Assembly: GCA_025963715.1 (NCBI GenBank)
Contig: JAOQAG010000036.1
Location: 1 to 45,914 of the forward strand
Length of the DNA stretch: 45,914 nt
Source of the DNA: Bacteroidota bacterium
Lineage (GTDB): Bacteria; Bacteroidota; Bacteroidia; 2-12-FULL-35-15
Direction: 5' to 3'
Shown: in pieces, positions 18,717 through 27,528 of the stretch
Layout of the letters: the number at the start of each line of letters is the position of its first letter
Numbering within the stretch: position 1 is the stretch's first letter
Translations under genes and position numbers: made by a program
The notes under the pieces: model-generated
Databases searched by the model: none
Told to the model about the DNA's origin: nothing
What the model saw: the letters and a program-made list of their open reading frames with translations, nothing else

Positions 18717-18838
18717 TAGTGTTTTTCATTTTCAAATTTTCAAATTTTCTCATTTTCAAATTGTTTTCTCATTTTCAAATTGTTTTTTCATTTTCAAATC
18801 CACACATTTTCAAATTTTCAAATTCGCACATTTCTGTA
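18717..18838. repeat. Tandem low-complexity repeat (TTTTCAAAT family)
   Basis: About eight copies of CATTTTCAAATT-type words run head to tail, interrupted by TGTTTTCTC-like spacers, just upstream of the FkbM gene. It is not an array with regular spacers. Confidence 0.8.
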
Positions 18839-18876
18839 CCCTATTATTGCGAAAAAATGATACTTTTACAACCCGA

Positions 18877-19611
18877 ATGAAAAGTGCGACAAAATACATT
18901 CTGCATAAGCTGTTAGGATTTAAAAACTACCTCTTTGTTTTTTCCCTGTTTAAGATCTATACCTTAAAACGCGACAAGAACGAAAAAGATTTTTTTCAGT
19001 TTTTAGGGCTTATTCCCGAGGATACGGCTGTGCTGGATATTGGCGCCAACATTGGGATCATGACTGCTCACCTGGCGCGCATCAAAGGAGCAACGGTATA
19101 TGGCTTTGAGCCAATGCCGAATAACATCAATGCTTTTAACCGCATTGTCAACTATTTCAAATTCAATAATGTAAAGCTGTTTGAGATCGCCCTCGGAAAT
19201 ACCGAAGGCGAAGTGGAAATGGTAATGCCGGTAATCAGTTCTGTGCGTATGCAGGGGTTGAGCCATGTGGTGCACGAATCCATTACCGAAAACAATGACG
19301 GTGAACGTTTTAAAGTGCCCTTGAAAATGCTGGACCACATGGACGAGCTTACGGCCAATCCAAAACGCATCAGCGCCATCAAGATCGATGTGGAAAATTT
19401 TGAGTTTTTTGTGCTCGACGGGGCAAAGCAGCTCATCGCGAAGAACAAGCCGGTAGTGTATGCCGAGCTGTGGGATAATGAGAACCGTTACAATTGTTTT
19501 ACTTTATTTAACAATCTCCATTACAAAACATACGTTGCCATTAACAATGAGCTGGTTTTGTTTGACGCAGCCAAACATATAAAGCAAAATTTTATCTTTT
19601 TGCCTGCCTAA
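18877..19611 (+). CDS. FkbM family methyltransferase
   Basis: A 244-residue SAM-dependent methyltransferase. The SAM-binding region reads DIGANIGIMTAHLA, followed by YGFEPMPNN (acidic ribose contact). The later KIDVENFEFFVLDG is typical of the FkbM group, which often O-methylates sugars of surface glycans. The frame is open from a GTG at 18703, but that extension is a translation of tandem low-complexity repeats (KFSHFQIFKF-like), so I start at the ATG at 18877. It is followed after 18 bases by the flippase gene and is probably co-transcribed with it. Confidence 0.85.
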   Translation: MKSATKYILHKLLGFKNYLFVFSLFKIYTLKRDKNEKDFFQFLGLIPEDTAVLDIGANIGIMTAHLARIKGATVYGFEPMPNNINAFNRIVNYFKFNNVKLFEIALGNTEGEVEMVMPVISSVRMQGLSHVVHESITENNDGERFKVPLKMLDHMDELTANPKRISAIKIDVENFEFFVLDGAKQLIAKNKPVVYAELWDNENRYNCFTLFNNLHYKTYVAINNELVLFDAAKHIKQNFIFLPA

Positions 19612-19629
19612 AATCATTATTTTTGACCA

Positions 19630-21150
19630 ATGCAAAAGAAGTTCCTCACAAACCTGGGCTTGATCCTGTTCTTAAACCTGCTCATCAAACCCATATACGT
19701 TTTTGGGATCGATAAAGCAGTACAAAAGCAGGTAGGTACAGCCAGTTACGGATCTTATTTCGCCATCTTCAATTTTTGCTTCCTCCTTACCATTATCCTT
19801 GATTTTGGGATCACCAACTTCAATAATAAAAACATCGCCCAGAACAATCACCTGCTTACCAAGCATTTTTCCAGTTTGTTTACCCTCAAAGTGTTGCTGG
19901 CAGTGGTGTACATCATTACCGTTATTGTGATCGGGCTGGTGATCGGGTACGATACCCGCTTGATGAAACTCCTGCTGATCCAGGGTTTTAACATGTTCCT
20001 GCTCTTTTTTATCAATTACCTGCGCTCCAACCTTGCGGGCCTGCATTTGTTTAAAACCGATGGCTTTATTTCCGTGCTCGACCGTTCCCTGATGATCATT
20101 ATCTGTTCATGGATGCTGCATTCCGGCATTTTTTATACCGAAAACGGCATCATGTATTTTGTATACGCCCAAACGTTCTGCTATTCCGTAGCCGCACTTA
20201 CTGCTTTCCTCATCATTTTAAAAAAAACGCATACCTTCAAGATCAGCTGGAACTGGCCTTTTTCCTTAATGATCCTCAAAAAAAGCCTTCCATTTGCTAT
20301 TCTTACCCTGCTCATGTCGTTTTACAACCGTATTGATTCCGTTATGATCGAGCGGATCCTGCCGGATGGAGATGTACAATCCGGGATTTATGCGCAGGGA
20401 TTCAGGATCCTCGATGCCACCAATATGATTGCCTTTTTGGTAGCGGGGGTATTATTACCCGTTTTTTCAAGGATGCTCAAATACAAAGAATCCGTGGAAT
20501 CGCTGGTAAAGCTCATCAGCACCTTGTTGCTTACACCGGCCATTGTGATTGGGATCGGCAGCTTTTTTTACAATACCGAACTGATCAAAATGTTGTATTA
20601 TCCCGATCAGGTAGCAGGAGCTGCCGGAACGCTGCAAGTCCACCACCAGGCGGTTATTGAATCCGCAGAAATATACGCCATGCATTTAAAGGAATCGGCC
20701 GCTATTTTCGGCTTGCTGATGCTCAGCTTTATTGCTATTGCCACCACTTACATCTTCGGAACATTGCTTACCGCCAACGGTAACATGCGGCAGCTCAATT
20801 ACATGGCCGCGTTTGGAATGGTGCTGAACGTTATTTTCAATTATTTCCTCATCAAGCAATTTGAAGCTTACGGCTCGTCCATGTCCAGCCTGTTCACACA
20901 ATTCTTTACCGCCATCATCCAGGTGGCCATCGCTCAGCGGATCTTTAAATTCAAGGTAAACTGGCGGCTCATCAATACCTTCATTATGTACATCCTCGGC
21001 GTGATCGCCATTAATTACGGTACACACGAAATGCTTCCTTACCATTGGATGGTCCGGTTTGCGATCATGTTAGCAGGTTGCGGACTTTGGGCATTCATTA
21101 CCGGAATTATCAGTATAAAGGGAATGTTTCGCCTCCTCAAATACGGATAA
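19630..21150 (+). CDS. Polysaccharide flippase (Wzx/MATE-like)
   Basis: A 506-residue integral membrane protein with about 12-14 hydrophobic segments over its whole length. The opening FLTNLGLILFLNLLIKPIYV and the internal basic loops fit the oligosaccharide flippase/MviN-like superfamily that moves lipid-linked glycan units across the inner membrane. The neighbours (FkbM methyltransferase, Wzz-like proteins, O-antigen ligase) support this role. The ATG at 19630 is 18 bases after the preceding stop. A possible new promoter for the downstream genes lies at 21164-21194. Confidence 0.87.
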   Translation: MQKKFLTNLGLILFLNLLIKPIYVFGIDKAVQKQVGTASYGSYFAIFNFCFLLTIILDFGITNFNNKNIAQNNHLLTKHFSSLFTLKVLLAVVYIITVIVIGLVIGYDTRLMKLLLIQGFNMFLLFFINYLRSNLAGLHLFKTDGFISVLDRSLMIIICSWMLHSGIFYTENGIMYFVYAQTFCYSVAALTAFLIILKKTHTFKISWNWPFSLMILKKSLPFAILTLLMSFYNRIDSVMIERILPDGDVQSGIYAQGFRILDATNMIAFLVAGVLLPVFSRMLKYKESVESLVKLISTLLLTPAIVIGIGSFFYNTELIKMLYYPDQVAGAAGTLQVHHQAVIESAEIYAMHLKESAAIFGLLMLSFIAIATTYIFGTLLTANGNMRQLNYMAAFGMVLNVIFNYFLIKQFEAYGSSMSSLFTQFFTAIIQVAIAQRIFKFKVNWRLINTFIMYILGVIAINYGTHEMLPYHWMVRFAIMLAGCGLWAFITGIISIKGMFRLLKYG

Positions 21151-21163
21151 AGACCCCTATAAA

Positions 21164-21194
21164 TTGGGGAGTTTCCCAAATTTTTCTATTTTTG
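21164..21194 (+). promoter_or_regulatory. Promoter for the Wzz-Wzz-ligase genes
   Basis: TTG at 21164-21166 and TATTTTTG at 21187-21194 with a 20-base spacer match the Bacteroidota consensus TTTG-N19-TAnnTTTG well. The predicted start near 21201 gives a leader of about 25 bases to the ATG at 21226. Confidence 0.55.
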
Positions 21195-21225
21195 TCGTCC
21201 TAAGTAAAATCTATAAATCTCACAT

Positions 21226-22263
21226 ATGAATAAAGAAACTTCCGCTGCAGATGATTTTAATTCATTGAATGTAATGTTTTTTATATATAAATGGCGTAAA
21301 CAGCTTACTATTGTTGGAGTTTCAGCTTTTATAATTTCCTGTATCATTGCTCTTACCATCCAGGAAAAATACAAATCAACCGTTGTACTTTTTCCTGCCA
21401 CCACCAACTCCATTTCCAAAGCCCTTTTAAGGGATGATGCAAACAATAAAGAGGACGTTTTGCAATTCGGGGAAGAAGAAGAAGCGGAGCAAATGTTACA
21501 GATCCTTAGCTCCGATGAAGTAAGGACCCGCATCTGCGAAAAATACAAACTGATGGAACATTACGGGATCGATCCGGATGACCAGTACAAACGCACTAAA
21601 TTATTCGATAATTATTTGGAGAACATCAGCTTTAAGCGCACCGAATACATGTCGGTGAAGATTGAGGTAATGGACCACAATGCAGATACGGCAGCATTGA
21701 TCGCCAATGATATTGCAGCATTGCATGATTCCACCAAAACCCGCATCCAGCATGAGCGTGCAAAAGAAGCATTAAAGATCGTGGAGCGCGAATACCTGAG
21801 CAAGCTCGAAGAGATCCGTGGAATGGAAGATTCTCTGAAAACCATCAACAGCTATGGCGTATTTGATTACGAATCACAATCCGAAGTAACCAGCGAGCAG
21901 TATGCGATCGCGATCTCTAAGAACGATCAGCGTGCCATCAAATCATTGGAAGAAAAATTACAGATCATCGGAAAATATGGAAGTGCTTACGTTTCCCTGC
22001 GTGATAACATGTACATGCAGCGCAAACAGCTGAATTTGCTGAAATCAAAATACGATGAAGCAAAAGTGGATGCAGAGCAGGTATTGTCGCAAAAATTTGT
22101 AGTAAGCAATGCGTACCCGGCCGAGAAAAAATCGTATCCTATTCGCTGGCTGATCGTTGTTGTGTCTACATTGGCCACGCTCCTGATCTCTGTGATCGCT
22201 ATCCTGATCATCGAAAATTTCAGACAATTTAAGAAAGCTGCAAAAAATAAAATTCAGTTATAA
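21226..22263 (+). CDS. Wzz-type chain-length determinant protein, kinase-less (first copy)
   Basis: A 345-residue protein with a membrane segment near residues 25-46, a long periplasmic coiled-coil-rich section, and a second membrane segment near residues 306-330 preceded by the Pro-containing PAEKKSYPIRW. This is the Wzz/GumC polysaccharide co-polymerase layout. No Walker motifs or tyrosine-rich tail follow the second segment, so the autokinase domain of Wzc-type proteins is absent. It probably sets glycan chain length with the Wzy-like protein downstream. A good promoter match (21164-21194) suggests it begins a transcription unit with the next two genes. Confidence 0.85.
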   Translation: MNKETSAADDFNSLNVMFFIYKWRKQLTIVGVSAFIISCIIALTIQEKYKSTVVLFPATTNSISKALLRDDANNKEDVLQFGEEEEAEQMLQILSSDEVRTRICEKYKLMEHYGIDPDDQYKRTKLFDNYLENISFKRTEYMSVKIEVMDHNADTAALIANDIAALHDSTKTRIQHERAKEALKIVEREYLSKLEEIRGMEDSLKTINSYGVFDYESQSEVTSEQYAIAISKNDQRAIKSLEEKLQIIGKYGSAYVSLRDNMYMQRKQLNLLKSKYDEAKVDAEQVLSQKFVVSNAYPAEKKSYPIRWLIVVVSTLATLLISVIAILIIENFRQFKKAAKNKIQL

Positions 22264-22286
22264 TAACCCTACAAAAATCATTACCA

Positions 22287-23234
22287 ATGGAAGAATACAC
22301 ACAAAGTGCTTTTTATTACATAAAGCTGCTGATGAGATGGAAAATACAGTTTATTGTAATTACTGTGCTGGCAATTGCTGCCTCCGCCATCTTTTCAAGT
22401 GAGATGTTTATCAAGCCAAGATACAAATCAAGCGCGACGGTTTATCCTGCCAATGTGGTTCCTTTCAGTGAAGAAAGCACTACGGAACAGATCCTGCAGA
22501 TCTTCCAGTCGAACACCATCCGCACAGCGGTGATGAACAAATTTGACCTTGCCAAACATTACGGCATTGATACCACCAAAAAAGAAGGACATGCAGCATT
22601 GATCGGTGTTTACCAAACATTTGTTTCCATTTCAAAAACACAATATGAGTCTGTGGATATTGAAGTGACAGATACCGATCCGGAAATGGCGCGTAACATG
22701 GTGAATGAAATTATTTTTCAATTGAATGATAAGGTAAGTACCCTGCACAAAACCAAATCCCTCGAAGTTGGTATCGTACTGCAAAAACAAATGGCATTAA
22801 AACGGGCGCAGTTGGATTCACTGGGTGATTCATTACAGGTATTGCGTTCCAAATACCACATCCTGGATTACAACATCCAGGTGGAAGAAGTTACAAAAGG
22901 CTATATGAAAGCGCTGAACAGCGGTAAAGGTTTGAAAGATATTGATGAGCTGATGCGCAACCTGGAAGAAAAAGGCGGTGACTATTACAGGCTGAAAGTT
23001 GCGTATGATGCGGTATTACTTGGATACAACCAGGTTAGTAACGATTACGACAACGTGCAAAAAGAGCTGAACAAAAGATTTACATACACTTACATTGTTT
23101 CTTATCCTTCTGTTTCCGATAAAAAAGCGTACCCTGTCAGATGGCTGATCGTGCTGATCTCTACCGTTTCTGCAAACGTATTTTTATTCCTGGTGATCAT
23201 CATTGGCGATTATAGAAAAAGAATGGTCATCTAA
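22287..23234 (+). CDS. Wzz-type chain-length determinant protein, kinase-less (second copy)
   Basis: A 315-residue paralogue of the preceding gene. It has the same two-membrane-segment layout (about residues 18-37 and 287-307), matching phrases such as EQILQIFQSNTIRTAVMNKF against EQMLQILSSDEVRTRICEKY, and the same SDKKAYPVRWLIV before the second segment. It also lacks a kinase domain. The two copies are 23 bases apart and probably arose by tandem duplication. They may form a mixed oligomer in the inner membrane. Its 3' end may overlap the next gene. Confidence 0.85.
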   Translation: MEEYTQSAFYYIKLLMRWKIQFIVITVLAIAASAIFSSEMFIKPRYKSSATVYPANVVPFSEESTTEQILQIFQSNTIRTAVMNKFDLAKHYGIDTTKKEGHAALIGVYQTFVSISKTQYESVDIEVTDTDPEMARNMVNEIIFQLNDKVSTLHKTKSLEVGIVLQKQMALKRAQLDSLGDSLQVLRSKYHILDYNIQVEEVTKGYMKALNSGKGLKDIDELMRNLEEKGGDYYRLKVAYDAVLLGYNQVSNDYDNVQKELNKRFTYTYIVSYPSVSDKKAYPVRWLIVLISTVSANVFLFLVIIIGDYRKRMVI

Positions 23235-24681
23235 GCACACGCATACCTTGATACAACAAAAAAATATAAAGTGGGTATATTTACTGGCTATTGCATTTAT
23301 CCTGATAAATGCAGTGTGTACCTACTATGAATTTTATTATTTTAATTTACTGCCTGCTGCATTGCTTGTTGTTTTCCTTGCGCTTTTTTCGCTGGACAGG
23401 TTAATGCTGTTAGTGGTTTTTCTTACGCCTTTTGCCGTTAACCTGCAAAACCTGGAAGGTGGCCTGGGATTAAGCCTGCCTACGGAACCGATCATTTTCG
23501 GGATCATGGTGATCTTCCTCCTGAAACAATTGCACAGGGCCAATTTTGATAAAAAAGTACTGCGGCATCCCATTACAATTGCCATTATTGTAAACCTTGT
23601 ATGGATCACGATAACGGTTATCACCAGCGATATTCCAATTGTATCCTTTAAATTCCTGGTATCGCGGTTGTGGTTTGTGATCTCTTTTTATTTTTTAGGA
23701 ACGCAGCTGTTTAAAACGTATTCCAACATCAAAGTGTTCATTTGGCTCTACATTATTCCGTTTGCCGTGATCCTTATATACACCTTGTACAACCATGCAC
23801 AGGTGAACTTTGATGAACAGATCGCCAATTACATCATGTCGCCTTTTTACAACGATCACACTATTTACGGCGCCATGCTGGCCATGTTCTTTCCGGTACT
23901 TTTATTCTTTACCATGAATAAAAAATATTCCGGAAGTATCCGTTTTGCTGCCGTATTGCTGCTGATCGTCTACATCATTGCACTCATCTTCTCCTATACT
24001 CGCGCTGCATGGGTAAGTTTGGCTGTTGCATTAGCAGCATATATTTTGTTGTTATTTAAAGTGAAATTCCGCACCGTGCTTATTGCTCTTGCAGCCATTA
24101 TCACGCTTGCTTTTGTTTATCAGACGGAAATTGTAATGAAGCTGGAAAAAAATCGCCAGGACGCTTCGCAGGATTTCGACAAGCACATTGAGTCCATTTC
24201 CAATATCTCAACAGATGCCTCCAATCTGGAGCGTATCAACCGCTGGAATGCAGCATTCCGTATGTTTCACGAACGGCCGGTATTTGGCTGGGGCCCCGGA
24301 ACATACAGCTTTGAATATGCACCGTTCCAGCATGCGAAAGAAAAAACCATCATCAGCACCAACATGGGTGATAAAGGAAATGCACACAGCGAGTACATTG
24401 GGCCCTTATGCGAATCCGGCTTGCTGGGCCTTCTTACCTTCCTTGCCATTATTGTCTGCGTGCTGTCAACCGGATTCAGATTGTACTATACATTAAAAGA
24501 CAACGAAACTAAAAAAATAGTGCTCGTGTTAGTGCTTGGTTTTATTACCTACATCACACACGGCGCCCTCAACGATTTCCTTGATACCGATAAAGCATCC
24601 GTTCCTTTCTGGGGCTTTGTAGCGATGATCGTAGCGATCGATGTGTATCACAGGAACAAGGAAGAGGTTAGTATTGAGTAG
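23203..24681 (+). CDS. O-antigen ligase/polymerase family membrane protein (Wzy_C type)
   Basis: A protein of up to 492 residues with about 10-12 membrane segments and a large external loop near the C-terminus. The motifs FGWGPGTYSFEYAPF, then GNAHSEYIGPLCESGLLGLL, are those of the Wzy_C/WaaL superfamily, whose members polymerise glycan repeats or ligate glycans to lipid A core. There is no ATG before the first membrane segment. Possible starts are the TTG at 23203 (32-base overlap with the previous gene) or the TTG at 23248 (13-base gap); I give the longer form and cannot decide. It is the last gene of the polysaccharide cluster. Confidence 0.85.
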   Translation: MAIIEKEWSSKHTHTLIQQKNIKWVYLLAIAFILINAVCTYYEFYYFNLLPAALLVVFLALFSLDRLMLLVVFLTPFAVNLQNLEGGLGLSLPTEPIIFGIMVIFLLKQLHRANFDKKVLRHPITIAIIVNLVWITITVITSDIPIVSFKFLVSRLWFVISFYFLGTQLFKTYSNIKVFIWLYIIPFAVILIYTLYNHAQVNFDEQIANYIMSPFYNDHTIYGAMLAMFFPVLLFFTMNKKYSGSIRFAAVLLLIVYIIALIFSYTRAAWVSLAVALAAYILLLFKVKFRTVLIALAAIITLAFVYQTEIVMKLEKNRQDASQDFDKHIESISNISTDASNLERINRWNAAFRMFHERPVFGWGPGTYSFEYAPFQHAKEKTIISTNMGDKGNAHSEYIGPLCESGLLGLLTFLAIIVCVLSTGFRLYYTLKDNETKKIVLVLVLGFITYITHGALNDFLDTDKASVPFWGFVAMIVAIDVYHRNKEEVSIE

Positions 24682-24835
24682 TTAGTAATTAGATGCTGAT
24701 TAGTCCGTAGTCGGTAGTAATTAGTCTGGAGACGATATAGAAAAAAGCTTTAATTTTGTTTAGTATCCGTCTACGAACTACAAACAACGAACTACCGACA
24801 ACCTCTAACTACTATAGACTAACGACTACCTACTA
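24679..24835. repeat. Mirrored TAGT-rich repeat between convergent genes
   Basis: TAGTTAGTAATTAG / GTAGTCGGTAGT words near 24679-24728 face inverted ACTACCGACAACC / GACTACCTACTAG words at about 24768-24835. The arms reach into both stop codons. A related fragment is at 35655-35673. Confidence 0.6.
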
Positions 24836-26059
24836 GTGAATCCGTACGCTAAAAAGCGCAATATCATCAATATACGGTTTGCTTTGTTTGTAAGTAATAA
24901 TGGTTTCCATGATCAGCTTGTTCAGCGATTTCATGTCCAGTGTGGGATTGTTTTTGATGATTTCTTTTAATGCATCCATTCCGAAATCTTCCGCATTATC
25001 GTTTTCAAGTTCCACCAGGCCATCCGTATAACACACAATGGTAGTGCCCGGTGTAATGCTTACGATGCCTTCTTTTATTTTGGTGATCTCATCAAACATG
25101 CCTAAGCCGGTGCAACCGATCTTGAGTGCACTGATAGAGTTGCCGGTAGCCAGTAATGGCGGATTGTGCGCCGCATTGATATAGGTAAGTGTATGCGTTA
25201 CTAAATTATATTTTGCAATGAACAGCGTGATGAACTTTTCGCCTTTGGCGCTTGCCATTACTTTTCCGTTCAATTCTTTTACAAGCTCGGTAAGGGAAGT
25301 GGTGTGACTGAACAGGATCCGCAGGTTTGCCTGGAAATTCGACATCAGCAATGCCGCAGCAACTCCCTTTCCGGAAACATCCGCAACACAAAACGCGCAT
25401 TCGTTTTCATTCAACCAGATAAAATCATAATAATCGCCGCCAACCTGTTGATGCGGTAAATAAAATGCAGCCGTATCCAGCTTACTATCATGCGGTAACG
25501 TGCTTGGGAACAGCATGGATTGCATTTCAGATGCCAGCTCCAGCTCTTTTTTCATTGCTGCCTGACGAATGGTTTCTTTCGCCAGTTTTTTATTTTCGAT
25601 CGCCACCACAATAATGCTGGTAAGCGTTTGCACAAATGGTAAATGTTTAATGGCCGGGCTAACTTCCACTTTATCTTCCAGGTCGCCGATCAATACATAG
25701 GCCAATGGCTGTGATTTGTGATATACCGGCACAACGATCTCAAACGATTTATTCAAAACTTTTTTTGAAAAGTTGATCGTGCCAATTTCTTTGATCGGCA
25801 GCAGATCGCGCTCCACATTAATCTCGCTGTATTCCTGTCCCACACCGTATTTTAAGATACATTTCCAGCCGTTCTCATTTTCATTGCTGAAAAGTACCAG
25901 CTTGCCAATGTTCAATTGATTTTCCAGGACATCTTCAAAAAGTTCCAGCAATTGTTCCGTCGAAAAATTATTATTGATCGCTTTGGTGATCTCCAACAAC
26001 GAATTGAGTTTGATATCCTTGATTCGTTTTGATAAATTTTTATTGACCGGAGTTGACAT
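24833..26059 (-). CDS. GAF domain-containing SpoIIE/PP2C-type serine phosphatase
   Basis: A 408-residue cytoplasmic regulator. Residues about 20-160 look like a GAF sensory domain (NNNFSTEQLLELFEDVL then beta strands). Residues about 170-195 form a helical linker, and residues about 200-408 are a SpoIIE/RsbU-type phosphatase with metal-binding aspartates in GGDYYDF, CVADVSGKG, CYTDGLVELEN and PYIDDIALF. Such proteins dephosphorylate anti-sigma-factor antagonists in partner-switching pathways; no antagonist or anti-sigma gene lies in this window. The gene converges on the O-antigen ligase, and its stop codon overlaps a repeat arm. Confidence 0.88.
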   Translation of the reverse strand: MSTPVNKNLSKRIKDIKLNSLLEITKAINNNFSTEQLLELFEDVLENQLNIGKLVLFSNENENGWKCILKYGVGQEYSEINVERDLLPIKEIGTINFSKKVLNKSFEIVVPVYHKSQPLAYVLIGDLEDKVEVSPAIKHLPFVQTLTSIIVVAIENKKLAKETIRQAAMKKELELASEMQSMLFPSTLPHDSKLDTAAFYLPHQQVGGDYYDFIWLNENECAFCVADVSGKGVAAALLMSNFQANLRILFSHTTSLTELVKELNGKVMASAKGEKFITLFIAKYNLVTHTLTYINAAHNPPLLATGNSISALKIGCTGLGMFDEITKIKEGIVSITPGTTIVCYTDGLVELENDNAEDFGMDALKEIIKNNPTLDMKSLNKLIMETIITYKQSKPYIDDIALFSVRIH

Positions 26060-26169
26060 AAGCGTTATTGAGTAGGCAGCAAATTTAATCGTTTACTTCG
26101 TGGTTATTACAAATTTTAGACTAAGTGGGGCTTCCGCCCGATATGATCTTCAAAAAAATAAAAACTAAA

Positions 26170-27105
26170 TTATTTATCGCTGATCTTTTTGATCAGGTCG
26201 GGCAGCATTTTCAATGCTGCCACTTCTTTCATTTTTCCTCTGGCTTCACCTGCAGGCGTTCCAAAATAGGTTTTGCCTGCCGGGATATCTTCACCCAGGC
26301 CCGATTGCGCCAATAATACCGATCCTTTGCCTAATGTTACATCACTTCTTACACCGGCCTGTCCCCAAAGTGTTACACCATCTTCGATGGTAACCACACC
26401 CGCAACGCCCACACCCGATGCAAACAGGCACATTTTGCCCACTTGCGTATCGTGCCCGATCTGCACATGATTATCTATTTTTGTTCCTTCGCCAATACGT
26501 GTAATTCCGGAAACGCCTTTATCAATGGTACAAAGCGCGCCAATTTCCACATTGTTCTCGATCACCACACTTCCGCAGGAGATCATTTTATCGAAAAAAT
26601 CAGGACGTTTTTTATAATAAAAAGCATCTGCCCCGATCACCGAATTGGCGTGAATGATCACATTATCGCCAATGTGGCAATTATCGTATACCACCACATT
26701 GGGGTGCAGTACACAGTTTTTGCCTACGGTTACATTGTTTCCAAGGTATACGCCCGGCATGATCACTGTGTTTTCACCCACAATGGCTGTATCGCTTTTG
26801 GGTTTTGATGAATAATTGATCGGATTAAAATAACGCACCAGTTTGTTATAATCCCGGAATGGGTCTTCCGAGATCAGCAATGCTTTACCGGTAGGACATT
26901 CCACCTGTTTATTGATCAGAATAGTGGTAGCCTTTGAATGCAGGGCTTTGTCGTAATATTTCGGATGATCTACAAATACAATGTCACCGGCTTCCACCAT
27001 GTGGATCTCGTTCATGCCGGTAATTATATGGTCGGGCTGGCCGTTAAATTCACAATTAATGATGGCCGCGATGTCTCTGAGCGTATGCGCTAATGGTAAT
27101 TTCAT
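26170..27105 (-). CDS. LpxD-like acyltransferase paralogue
   Basis: A 311-residue left-handed beta-helix acyltransferase. After an N-terminal domain (residues about 1-110), hexapeptide repeats such as NNVTVGKNCVLHPNVVV run through to IPAGKTYFGTPAGEA. The NHVQIGHDTQVGK segment carries the histidine that corresponds to the LpxD catalytic base. A second, complete lpxD with the standard lpx neighbours is at 34047-35084, so this is a paralogue. It may act on another nucleotide-sugar or on a later step of lipid A or glycan acylation; that is inference. It follows efp on the same strand after a 423-base repeat-rich gap. Confidence 0.85.
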   Translation of the reverse strand: MKLPLAHTLRDIAAIINCEFNGQPDHIITGMNEIHMVEAGDIVFVDHPKYYDKALHSKATTILINKQVECPTGKALLISEDPFRDYNKLVRYFNPINYSSKPKSDTAIVGENTVIMPGVYLGNNVTVGKNCVLHPNVVVYDNCHIGDNVIIHANSVIGADAFYYKKRPDFFDKMISCGSVVIENNVEIGALCTIDKGVSGITRIGEGTKIDNHVQIGHDTQVGKMCLFASGVGVAGVVTIEDGVTLWGQAGVRSDVTLGKGSVLLAQSGLGEDIPAGKTYFGTPAGEARGKMKEVAALKMLPDLIKKISDK

Positions 27106-27152
27106 GCTGTTAAAAATAGGGGATTCGTTGTTTCAAATATAACAAAAAAATT

Positions 27153-27185
27153 AGTTTAAAGTTCAAAGTTTAAAGTTCAAAGTTC
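27153..27185. repeat. Family B repeat, solo copy
   Basis: 33 nt of AGTTTAAAGTTCAAAG-type sequence, 48 bases upstream of the LpxD-paralogue start. It belongs to the same family as 3169-3202, 31358-31391 and 43806-43838. Confidence 0.8.
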
Positions 27186-27209
27186 GCTGTGCCCGATGCT
27201 GGTGTGAAA

Positions 27210-27452
27210 GCTATAGATTTACAGATTTTTACAAGCGACTTGTTTCACAGATCAGCAAAATTGCTCGGCGGTTTTTTAATAATTGCGCAGGCGCGTTGTC
27301 CACTCGTGCCATTGTAATAATTATAAAAATAAGGGCGGGACGCCCTTAAATAGTTAGTCACGAGTGGAACACTCGCGCCTGCGGTGTGTGACAACGGGCC
27401 TGCTGGCAATCTGTGCAACTTTAAATTATTTTTTAATCTGTGAATCTGTGGC
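27210..27452. repeat. Three-shell inverted repeat region
   Basis: The outer shell is a degenerate family C pair (27210-27229 and 27435-27452). The middle shell is an inverted pair 27287-27308 and 27359-27382 (GCAGGCGCG then CCACTCGTG). The inner part is a perfect 7-bp hairpin, AAGGGCGGGACGCCCTT, at 27331-27347. It fills the gap 27106-27528 between efp and the LpxD paralogue. Confidence 0.75.
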
Positions 27453-27480
27453 AAAATATAAGCAGGCGCTTATAAATCAA

Positions 27481-27506
27481 AAAAGCCCTGCAAATGCAAG
27501 GCTTTT
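27481..27506 (-). terminator. Stem-loop terminator of efp
   Basis: A 12-bp stem with one mismatch (AAAAGCCCTGCA / TGCAAGGCTTTT), 22 bases after the efp stop, with a T-rich run on the minus strand. Confidence 0.75.
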
Positions 27507-27528
27507 AAAAGATCTGTAAAAGATCAGA

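Noticed and set aside
18717-18838. Possible CRISPR array
   Set aside because: The words are short, AT-rich and irregularly spaced, spacers are not unique sequences of constant length, and no cas gene is present.
18703-18876. 58-residue N-terminal extension of the FkbM protein from a GTG
   Set aside because: The extension translates family D and tandem TTTTCAAAT repeats; the ATG at 18877 gives the normal domain start.
19618-19625. TATTTTTG resembling a -7 promoter element before the flippase gene
   Set aside because: It is only four bases from the ATG at 19630, so transcription would start inside the gene.
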